Positions 43,830 to 50,329 of a stretch of 64,000 nt of DNA are shown piece after piece. The stretch lies in contig NZ_KB905574.1 of NCBI RefSeq assembly GCF_000380965.1, forward strand, positions 1-64,000, in the 5' to 3' direction. Position 1 is the first letter of the stretch. Each line of letters opens with the position of its first letter. A model generated the notes under the pieces. That model saw nothing but the letters and a program-made list of their open reading frames with translations. It searched no databases and was not told the origin of the DNA. The translations under genes and the position numbers were made by a program. The stretch comes from Paenibacillus ginsengihumi DSM 21568 (GTDB taxonomy: Bacteria > Bacillota > Bacilli > Paenibacillales > NBRC-103111).

Positions 43830-43955
43830 ATGGAGGTGCCGCGCCAGCTTCCCGGCAAGCTGATGCGCGATCGGAACGGGGCTTGGCGCCTGTATAGCGG
43901 GTGCGTCGTGCTTGGAGGCGATCTGCTCGAACGATATTTCCCTAGGCGGTCTTGA
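43830..43955 (+). CDS. Possible 41-residue small protein
   Basis: ATG 43830 (or GTG 43827) follows a perfect AAAGGAGG (43812-43819). The reading frame encodes 41 residues rich in Arg and Leu (segments G-A-W-R-L-Y-S-G-C-V-V-L-G-G and L-L-E-R-Y-F). No family is recognised and it could be the start of a truncated gene. A still smaller 11-codon frame with GAGAGGAG upstream lies at about 43713-43749. The remaining region 43956-44245 holds only repeat DNA. Confidence 0.3.
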   Translation: MEVPRQLPGKLMRDRNGAWRLYSGCVVLGGDLLERYFPRRS

Positions 43956-44092
43956 ACGGCGACGCCGCGCCGAATTGTATAGAAGCGATGCAGGGCATGC
44001 GTTAGGGGACGACACTTATCCGGCTTGCGGGTTTAAGGTCTGTAGGCTGCCCGCTATCCGTTGTACGAACGTAACCAACATTAGTATGCTGC

Positions 44093-44183
44093 GAGATAGA
44101 GACGCCTATGACGAGCGCTTCCTATCGTCATCGGTCGTCACCTGCGGTATTGAAATTTTGTCGGCGTATACCGCCAAATTTTC
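44093..44183 (+). repeat. Single unit of the 90-base hairpin repeat
   Basis: GAGATAGAGACGCCTATGACG starts a unit with hairpin ATGACGA / TCGTCAT, the constant GTCACCTGCGG block, TGAAATTTTG and the CCGCCAAATTTTCAAG end. Compared with the arrays at 17983 and 34664, the hairpin has changed on both arms. Confidence 0.7.
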
Positions 44184-44245
44184 AAGATAGAATGAAACGC
44201 CGCTGGGTATTTTAAAAAATATTAGGTGATGAAGGAGTATGGCGA

Positions 44246-44821
44246 ATGTCCAAGCTGAGCGAGCTGGTACAAGAAAAAATCCGCTTTCTCAATACATTTA
44301 TTCAATCGCCCAAAGAAATCGGCAGCATTACACCGAGCACCAAATACTTGGCAGCGGCCATGGTGAAGGGCATTGATTGGGATAAGGTCGAGCATGCGGC
44401 GGAGCTTGGCGCAGGCACCGGCGCGATTACGTCGTGTCCGCGGCAAGCGGCGGGAGGGAAGGTGCGCGTGATGCTGTTCGAGAAGGACCCCCAGCTGCGC
44501 GAACGGCTGCTTGTCAAATATCCGGGATTCCCCTGCTATGCCGATGCCAGTCAAATCAGGAACGCGATGAGTGTGGAAGGCATACCTTATCTGGACGTCG
44601 TCATTAGCGGGCTGCCGTTTTTTAATTTTTCCCAGCCGGTCAGGGACCGGATTATGGAGGAAATCCAGGAGTCGCTGCGCCCAGGCGGATATTTCGTCGC
44701 TTTCCAATACTCTTTGCAGATGAAGCGGCAGCTGAGCCGGCAATTCGATATCGAAGCGATTCAATTCGTACCGTACAATTTGCCGCCGGCATTCGTCTAT
44801 CTTTGCCGCAAAAAATCGTAA
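44246..44821 (+). CDS. SAM-dependent phospholipid/rRNA methyltransferase-like protein
   Basis: A 191-residue methyltransferase of the PmtA/KsgA-like type. The opening F-I-Q-S-P-K-E-I-G-S-I-T-P-S is characteristic of class I phospholipid N-methyltransferases, followed by the SAM-binding loop E-L-G-A-G-T-G-A-I-T (residues 53-62), F-E-K-D-P motif II and the active-site-like S-G-L-P-F-F-N-F. A cytoplasmic or membrane-surface role in lipid methylation is likely, though a methyltransferase for another substrate cannot be excluded. AAGGAG precedes ATG 44246. A single unit of the dispersed hairpin repeat ends about 60 bases upstream. Confidence 0.8.
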   Translation: MSKLSELVQEKIRFLNTFIQSPKEIGSITPSTKYLAAAMVKGIDWDKVEHAAELGAGTGAITSCPRQAAGGKVRVMLFEKDPQLRERLLVKYPGFPCYADASQIRNAMSVEGIPYLDVVISGLPFFNFSQPVRDRIMEEIQESLRPGGYFVAFQYSLQMKRQLSRQFDIEAIQFVPYNLPPAFVYLCRKKS

Positions 44822-44915
44822 CCGGCCTGCGCTTTCGGCCGCTTCGGCGAAGCTCCCGAGCCGCAAGAGAAGGCCGGCCCTGCGGCCCGGGGAAGGCTGC
44901 TGTGTGCGGCCGCCG

Positions 44916-45131
44916 TTACTTGCTTTTCATCTCGAAAAACTCGCATAACGTCCGGTCATGATAGCTGATCTCGCTCACCCCGGCCTGGGTGACGACGGTC
45001 TGGTCATCGAAGCGAACGATCACGCCGCCCGAATCGACGACATGGTCGTTCTGAAATACGCGAACGGCCGTCTGGCGTTCCATGGCTTCCTGCATATCTT
45101 GATCGGTGATTAATCGGCGGTTCCTGGCCAT
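44916..45131 (-). CDS. Small conserved hypothetical protein
   Basis: A 71-residue soluble protein with good coding character and a strong GAGGAGG site before ATG 45131. It contains R-R-L-I-T-D-Q-D-M, V-I-V-R-F-D-D-Q-T-V-V-T-Q and ends C-E-F-F-E-M-K-S-K. The central part looks like a small beta-rich fold. I do not recognise the family. It is convergent with the methyltransferase and divergent from the UPF0316 gene. Confidence 0.65.
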   Translation of the reverse strand: MARNRRLITDQDMQEAMERQTAVRVFQNDHVVDSGGVIVRFDDQTVVTQAGVSEISYHDRTLCEFFEMKSK

Positions 45132-45321
45132 AGCGACCTCCTCGCTTTATCTTTCAAGGATTGAATGATTGTCAGGCTTATTGTAACAGAAGGCAGGGAT
45201 GCGGAAAAGCTTTGCCCAAGCCCGTTTACTCCGGCGGCGTGTTCCCGACAGGGAGCTTCAATGCTTCACGAATTGTCTCCGGGGCGTCACGGATTAGCGC
45301 CGCGAGAAGGGAGATGGACAG

Positions 45322-45837
45322 GTGAACGTACTGGAAACGGTCGCGACGATCGGCATCATGAATATCGTATACGTATCGCTGTTTACGATTCGGATCATTC
45401 TGGTGATGAAGTCTCGGCGAATTTTGGCGTCGGTCATCAGCATGTTTGAGGTGTTCGTCTATTTGATGGCGCTCAATATCGTGCTCAGCAACATCGACGA
45501 GCCTTTGAACCTGGCCGCTTACTGTATCGGCTGGGGAGCGGGCGTATGGCTCGGCATCAAGATCGAGGAATGGCTGGCGCTCGGTTACTCGATCCTGCAG
45601 ATCGTCGTCGATTACGAATCGACCCGTCTCCCCATGCTGCTGCGCGAGCACGGGTACGGCGTCACCAGCTGGACGGCGGAAGGCAAGGACGGCCCTCGGC
45701 TCGTAATGCAGGTGCTGACCAAGCGCAATCGGGAAAAAAGCTTGATGAAGCTCATTCAGGAGCTGGCGCCGAAAGCGTTCGTGATCTCCTACGAGCCGCG
45801 CACGTTCCGCGGCGGATTTTGGACGAAACGGTTGTAG
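45322..45837 (+). CDS. UPF0316 family membrane protein (YebE-like, DUF2179)
   Basis: A 171-residue protein with three N-terminal hydrophobic segments (about 5-80: I-M-N-I-V-Y-V-S-L-F-T-I, M-F-E-V-F-V-Y-L-M-A-L-N, G-W-G-A-G-V-W-L-G) and a cytoplasmic C-terminal DUF2179 domain (about 95-165) containing G-Y-G-V-T-S-W and A-F-V-I-S-Y-E-P-R. The architecture and length match B. subtilis YebE, whose function is unknown; related YitT-family C-domains may bind small ligands. It begins at GTG 45322 with GGGAGATGG upstream and has its own terminator. Confidence 0.88.
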   Translation: MNVLETVATIGIMNIVYVSLFTIRIILVMKSRRILASVISMFEVFVYLMALNIVLSNIDEPLNLAAYCIGWGAGVWLGIKIEEWLALGYSILQIVVDYESTRLPMLLREHGYGVTSWTAEGKDGPRLVMQVLTKRNREKSLMKLIQELAPKAFVISYEPRTFRGGFWTKRL

Positions 45838-45838
45838 A

Positions 45839-45863
45839 GACTCTGCCAGGCAGGGTCTTTTTT
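45839..45863 (+). terminator. Terminator after the UPF0316 gene
   Basis: GACTCTG pairs with CAGGGTC (one G-U) around a 5-base loop and is followed by TTTTTT. Confidence 0.8.
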
Positions 45864-45954
45864 GCGTCCGCAAAGATCGTTATCTGTTTTTGCGGAGCGA
45901 TGTTTTATCGGCGCAGGATTGGGGCAAACCAATTAAAATGGAAAAGGAGGCCAG

Positions 45955-46212
45955 GTGCTGGACCGGTATCGGGAAGAAAACGCCACACTGGCCGACGTTA
46001 TGAAGCCGTTCGAGCATGTCGTCGAATCGGGCACGCCGCTGCCGGCAGCCGTGGCGCTCATGAACGAGAAGGGCATGTGGTACGTGCCGGTCGTCCGCGA
46101 CGGGCGTCTGGCCGGTTTGATGACGAAAGGCAGCATCGTCCGCCATCTGCCCGAGGTGTACATTCCGACGGAGGACGAATCCGGACCACGGTCCGGGCAG
46201 GGAGGGGGGCGA
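45955..46212 (+). pseudogene. opuCA: 3' remnant of opuCA (glycine betaine transporter ATPase, CBS part)
   Basis: The frame encodes only a CBS domain: T-L-A-D-V-M-K-P-F-E-H-V-V, P-L-P-A-A-V-A-L-M, G-M-W-Y-V-P-V-V-R-D-G-R-L-A-G-L and R-H-L-P-E-V-Y. This is the C-terminal regulatory part of OpuCA/ProV-type ATPases; the nucleotide-binding domain is missing. The frame runs without a stop into the permease remnant that follows. GTG 45955 happens to have AAAGGAGG upstream. The context of opuCB-like sequence directly downstream makes the assignment firm. Confidence 0.7.
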
Positions 46213-46630
46213 ATGAACGGGGGCGCCGGAGCTTGTCTCGCTTTTTTGGCGGAACGGCAGGGGGACATTATTCAAGCGATTCAGGAGCATCTGATCCTTT
46301 CGTTCGTCTCCGTGCTGCTTGGCGCGGCGCTGGCGATACCGCCCGGCGTGCTTGCCGCGCGCCGGCCGCGGCTGGCCCGGTCATCCTGGCGACAGCCAAT
46401 GTGATCCAGGTGTTTTCCGAGTCTGGCCTCTGCTTGTGCTCCTGATGATCGTCTTCGGGCTCGGCTTTATGACTGTGGCCATTGCGCTGTTCCTGTACTC
46501 GCTGCTGCCGGTCATCCGCAATACGTATGTCGACTTGACGCAGGTGGACCCGGCCATTGCGGAAGCGGGGCGCAGCGTCGGCATGAGCTCGGCGCAGCTG
46601 CTGCCCCGCGTTCAGCTGCCGCCCTTGTTT
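46213..46630 (+). pseudogene. opuCB: 5' remnant of opuCB (glycine betaine transporter permease) with frameshifts
   Basis: The sequence begins M-N-G-G-A-G-A and L-A-E-R-Q-G-D-I-I-Q-A-I-Q-E-H-L, typical of OpuCB/ProW permeases. It shifts frame near 46376 (P-V-I-L-A-T-A-N-V-I-Q-V-F) and again near 46425 (L-L-V-L-L-M-I-V-F-G-L-G-F), then continues A-L-F-L-Y-S-L-L-P-V-I-R-N-T-Y and P-A-I-A-E-A-G-R-S-V-G-M before stopping at about 46625. The last third is absent. Two frameshifts and a 3' deletion make it non-functional. Confidence 0.75.
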
Positions 46631-46667
46631 CCGGGGACTTCTGCGCATAAGGAGCTTCGGCCCTTTC

Positions 46668-46696
46668 TTGGAAAACGAAGCCGGGTCCGCTATAAT
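46668..46696 (+). promoter_or_regulatory. SigA-type promoter of the rhomboid gene
   Basis: TTGGAA (46668-46673) and TATAAT (46691-46696) with 17-base spacing, about 70 bases before GTG 46772. Confidence 0.6.
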
Positions 46697-46771
46697 GGAA
46701 CAATATCCATTATCGATGCTTGGATGCCGGAAACCGTCAGCGGAATCGGGCGTCCGGAAGGGAAGAGAGCC

Positions 46772-47416
46772 GTGTTCGCACGCAGGGAGAGCCTCAAGCA
46801 GTATATTCGGTTGTATCCGGTTACCGCTGCAATTATCGTCCTTCAGCTGGTTATGATGGCGGTTATGGAATGGTACGGCTCGTCGACGGATAACGCCACT
46901 CTGCTTCGCTTCGGAGCGATGTTCGACTTGCCCGGCCTTCGACCCGAGCCTTGGCGCTATGTCGCCTCCATATTCCTGCATGTCGGGTTTGAGCATTTGC
47001 TCTTCAACAGCTTTGCATTGTATGTGTTTGCCGCGCCGCTGGAGCGGATGCTGGGGGCTTGGAGGTATATGCTGTTCTATACAGCGTGCGGCGTCATCGG
47101 CAACATCGCCAGCGCGTGGCTGCATCCGGACTATTATATCGGGGCCGGCGCGTCAGGGGCCATCTATGGCGTGTATGGCGCGTATTTGTTCTTGTCCGTC
47201 TTCCGCAAAGATCTGATCGACGGCGAAGCGAAGAAAACGATAAGAATCATCGTCATCATCGGCTTCGTCTATTCGCTGGTCATCCCGAATGTGGATATTT
47301 ATGCGCATGCCGGCGGCTTTGTCGGAGGCGTGGCGGTCATCTGGCTGCTGACGCTGTTCGTCCGCCGCAGGCACCGGGCCGAGAGCAGGGACGAGCGGCC
47401 GGAATCCTGGGAATAG
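46772..47416 (+). CDS. Rhomboid family intramembrane serine protease
   Basis: A 214-residue polytopic protease with six helices. The catalytic Ser lies in G-A-G-A-S-G-A-I-Y-G (Ser about 128) and the catalytic His in I-Y-A-H-A-G-G-F-V-G-G (about 179). The oxyanion-side H-x-x-F-N motif is H-L-L-F-N-S before. Rhomboids cleave membrane-anchored substrates within the bilayer; the substrate is unknown. The open frame extends far upstream through the opuCB remnant, so GTG 46772, which has GGAAGGGA 8 bases upstream and a promoter at 46668-46696, is chosen. Confidence 0.88.
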   Translation: MFARRESLKQYIRLYPVTAAIIVLQLVMMAVMEWYGSSTDNATLLRFGAMFDLPGLRPEPWRYVASIFLHVGFEHLLFNSFALYVFAAPLERMLGAWRYMLFYTACGVIGNIASAWLHPDYYIGAGASGAIYGVYGAYLFLSVFRKDLIDGEAKKTIRIIVIIGFVYSLVIPNVDIYAHAGGFVGGVAVIWLLTLFVRRRHRAESRDERPESWE

Positions 47417-47582
47417 GATGCAGGCTTTCTCCAGTCTGGAATGGCAGAGAATAAGGGCAGGCGGGAGATGCGGGCGGCGGATGCCTTCTCGGCATACCTA
47501 TCTATCTTGATCTATTCTTTCCTCCAAATGGGGGCGCGCGATCAAGGAACCTCGCCAGCTGCGGGGGCCTTCTCCATTTGCC

Positions 47583-47782
47583 TCATTGCGCCGCCTCGAA
47601 CGCAAGCAGCACGGCGGCGAGCCCGTAGCGGACCCGGACCGTACGGCGCAGCATCCCGCGGCGCAGCGGCTTTCGATACGCATACAGCAGGGCGATCGAG
47701 CCGGCGATGACCAGCAGCGGCAGCAGGTGCTGCGGGGTCAGCATGGTGAAAACGGGTAGCCGCTCTCCGAAAACCAGTCCAC
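47583..47782 (-). pseudogene. 5' remnant of a TIGR02206/YwaF-type membrane protein gene
   Basis: On the minus strand GTG 47782 follows AAGGAGGG and opens M-D-W-F-S-E-S-G-Y-P-F before a stop. One base out of frame the sequence continues M-L-T-P-Q-H-L-L-P-L-L-V-I-A-G, L-L-Y-A-Y-R-K-P-L-R and Y-G-L-A-A-V-L-L-A-F-E-A-A, which matches the N-terminus of TIGR02206-type integral membrane proteins as I remember them. A one-base deletion near 47745 and loss of about 170 C-terminal residues inactivate it. Bases 47417-47582 hold nothing recognisable. Confidence 0.55.
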
Positions 47783-47827
47783 AGGGCTAACCCTCCTTCG
47801 AGACGGTACTTGTCACAGGCCCGGCGT

Positions 47828-48223
47828 TCATTTTAAAGCGATATAAATCTCAATCTCTCCGCTTGGGTAATATTTTTCATAATCGAACGTATATGCCCGG
47901 CGCAATTCGCCGGCCTCTTCCAATGCCCAAATCTGCTTCCACGCATGCAGCAAGCCTTGTGCATCCTTGTTGTCAACTTTGAAAATGCGGCAGCTCTCCG
48001 TATCGGGAACATCCAGCCGGGGCGATCCATCGCCTTCGATCCCGATGCCCAGCGTATAGTCTCCCTTATAATCGCTTGCGTAATCGTAGTAAACGCCGTA
48101 AATGCAATCCCGATGGCTTGCCAGCTTGCGGGAGACCTCTTTCCACAGCGCTCCGATTTTCTCCATCACCCGTTCGTCGTTAAAATTATTCGTTCTAATG
48201 CTGTCGAGCAAAAATAGCTGCAC
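47828..48223 (-). CDS. GyrI-like / AraC effector-binding domain protein
   Basis: A stand-alone small-molecule-binding domain of about 131 residues, of the type found at the C-termini of AraC and MerR regulators (SOUL/GyrI-like fold). Characteristic parts are I-Y-G-V-Y-Y-D-Y, Y-T-L-G-I-G-I-E, a Trp in H-A-W-K-Q-I-W and the ending F-D-Y-E-K-Y-Y-P-S-G-E-I-E-I-Y-I-A. There is no DNA-binding domain. GTG 48223 has GGGAAG 7 bases upstream; an ATG at 48247 lacks a site. It is divergent from the GH2 gene across an AT-rich region. Confidence 0.8.
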   Translation of the reverse strand: MQLFLLDSIRTNNFNDERVMEKIGALWKEVSRKLASHRDCIYGVYYDYASDYKGDYTLGIGIEGDGSPRLDVPDTESCRIFKVDNKDAQGLLHAWKQIWALEEAGELRRAYTFDYEKYYPSGEIEIYIALK

Positions 48224-48354
48224 TTGCAATCTTCCCTTCGTGTACATGGTAAACTAAGAAACTGTGCTTTTTTAATTATAGAACACCAGTTCGGATAAAT
48301 CAAAATATTTTCTATATTATTCCTCTATCATTTCTCGTCTGGCTGCAAGAATAG

Positions 48355-48415
48355 TTAACTTATTAGTTAATATAATAATTTATTATTGACATTAATTCGG
48401 CTATATTGCTAATAT
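48355..48415 (+). promoter_or_regulatory. Promoter and palindromic operator of the GH2 cluster
   Basis: TTGACA (48386-48391) and TAATAT (48410-48415) are spaced 18 bases. A perfect palindrome TTAACT-TATT-AGTTAA lies at 48355-48370, and a related TTAATTAACT occurs near 48435. The 48250-48470 stretch is extremely AT-rich relative to the flanking genes. The palindrome is a likely repressor or activator site. Confidence 0.65.
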
Positions 48416-48471
48416 GATTGTTGAATATGTTATTTAATTAACTATATAGTAAAATAAAGGAGAGATGTTCC

Positions 48472-50211
48472 ATGACCGCCATTCCCCGTCCCGAGCATCC
48501 GAGGCCGCAGCGGGTTCGGCCGCATTGGATCAATTTGAACGGCGTCTGGCAGTTCGAGATCGATCACGGCCGCAGCGGCAAGCAGCGGGGCCGTCAGGAG
48601 CCCGGCGCGCAGCTGGCTGGCGCGATTACCGTGCCGTTCTGCCCGGAGAGCCGGCTGTCGGGCGTCGAGTACAAAGATTTTATGGCCGCCGTCTGGTACA
48701 AAAGGGAATTTACTGTGCCCGAAGCCTGGTTGAACGGCCGCACGCTGCTGCACTTCGGCGCGGTCGATTACGCGGCGGAGGTGTGGATTAACGGCCAATC
48801 CGTCGGCATTCATCGCGGCGGCTATGCATCGTTCTGCTTCGACATCAGCGCTGTCGTCAGGCCGGGCGCCAATATTGTCACGGTCTATGCCGAGGACGAC
48901 GTCAGATCGGGGCTGCAGCCGCGCGGTAAGCAGAGCGGGCGGTACGAATCGCACGATTGCGATTATACGAGAACGACCGGCATTTGGCAGACGGTGTGGC
49001 TGGAATATGTGCCGGACGTCTATTTGGCCGATTTCGGCCTCGTCCCCGATCCGGACAATGGCTGCGTGCATATCGAGGCCAAGCTGTCCCGCTATGCGGC
49101 GGAAGCGACGCTGAACGCTTCCGCTTCGTATCAGGGCAAGCCGATGGGCAGCGCATCCGCCAAGGCGTCCGGCAGCACGGTGCGGCTGACGCTTCCGCTT
49201 GCCGAGACGCACCTGTGGGAGGCGGGCTGCGGCCGGCTGTACGACTTGTCTCTGTCCCTCGACAGGCCCGGATATGAAAGCGATACGGTCGCCTCGTATT
49301 TCGGCCTGCGCACAGTCGCGCTGGACGGGTTGGCATTTCGTCTGAACGGCCGCTCGCTGTTTCAGCGGCTCGTGCTCGACCAGGGCTTCTACCCGGACGG
49401 CATCTACACGGCCCCGACGGACGACGACCTACGCCGCGATATCGAAATCGCGCTGGGGCTCGGCTTCAACGGAGCAAGGCTGCATGAGAAAATGTTCGAG
49501 CCGCGCTTTTTGTACTGGGCTGACCGGCTCGGCTACCTCGTCTGGGGCGAGCACGGCAACTGGGGGCTCGATATTACGACTTCTCGCGGGCTGGAAGCCT
49601 TTTTGCCGGAATGGCTCGAGGGGGTGGAGCGCGACCGGAATCATCCTTCCGTCATCGGCTGGTGCCCGTTCAACGAAACGTGGGACCGAGACGGGACGAG
49701 GCAGAACGACGAGGTGCTGCGCATCGTGTACGAGACGACCAAGCGGCTCGATCCGACGCGCCCGGTCATCGATACGAGCGGCAACTTCCATGTCGCGACC
49801 GACATATTCGACATCCACGATTACGAGCAAAACCCGGAGACGTTCCGGGCCAAGTTCGAGCCGATGAAGGCGGGCGGCGAAGCGTACAATACGTTCCCCG
49901 ACAGGCAAACGTACGAGGGGCAGCCTTACTTCGTCAGCGAATACGGCGGCATCTGGTGGAATCCCGGGCAGCAGGACGGCAAGGCGTGGGGATACGGCAA
50001 CAGGCCTGCATCGGAGCAGGAATTTCTGGAACGGTACGAGGGACTGACGAGCGCGCTTCTGGAGCATCCGATGATTTGCGGCTTCTGCTATACGCAGCTG
50101 TACGATATCGAGCAGGAAGTGAACGGACTGTATACGTACGACCGCAGGCCGAAATTCGATCCCGAGCGGATTCGCCGCATCAATGCGCGCAAGGCGGCCA
50201 TCGAGGATTAA
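48472..50211 (+). CDS. Glycoside hydrolase family 2 protein
   Basis: A 579-residue GH2 enzyme (beta-galactosidase, beta-glucuronidase or related). It has the N-terminal sugar-binding jelly roll (N-L-N-G-V-W-Q-F, W-Y-K-R-E-F, V-W-I-N-G-Q-S-V-G-I-H-R-G-G-Y), the immunoglobulin-like sandwich (about 190-300) and a TIM barrel with acid/base Glu402 in F-N-E-T-W and nucleophile Glu490 in V-S-E-Y-G-G-I-W-W. It lacks signal peptide and C-terminal accessory domains, so it is cytoplasmic and short for the family. GGAGAG precedes ATG 48472 with a clear promoter upstream. The GNAT fusion and amidohydrolase genes follow on the same strand. Confidence 0.9.
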   Translation: MTAIPRPEHPRPQRVRPHWINLNGVWQFEIDHGRSGKQRGRQEPGAQLAGAITVPFCPESRLSGVEYKDFMAAVWYKREFTVPEAWLNGRTLLHFGAVDYAAEVWINGQSVGIHRGGYASFCFDISAVVRPGANIVTVYAEDDVRSGLQPRGKQSGRYESHDCDYTRTTGIWQTVWLEYVPDVYLADFGLVPDPDNGCVHIEAKLSRYAAEATLNASASYQGKPMGSASAKASGSTVRLTLPLAETHLWEAGCGRLYDLSLSLDRPGYESDTVASYFGLRTVALDGLAFRLNGRSLFQRLVLDQGFYPDGIYTAPTDDDLRRDIEIALGLGFNGARLHEKMFEPRFLYWADRLGYLVWGEHGNWGLDITTSRGLEAFLPEWLEGVERDRNHPSVIGWCPFNETWDRDGTRQNDEVLRIVYETTKRLDPTRPVIDTSGNFHVATDIFDIHDYEQNPETFRAKFEPMKAGGEAYNTFPDRQTYEGQPYFVSEYGGIWWNPGQQDGKAWGYGNRPASEQEFLERYEGLTSALLEHPMICGFCYTQLYDIEQEVNGLYTYDRRPKFDPERIRRINARKAAIED

Positions 50212-50329
50212 GCGCAGCTTTCGCCTCGCCCGAACAAGCAAAAACGATTATGATTGGAAAAATCCCTTTACCCTCTGGTATGAAGTATTTTACAATTCAG
50301 GTATTCCATATTTAAAAGAGGGTGAAGCG

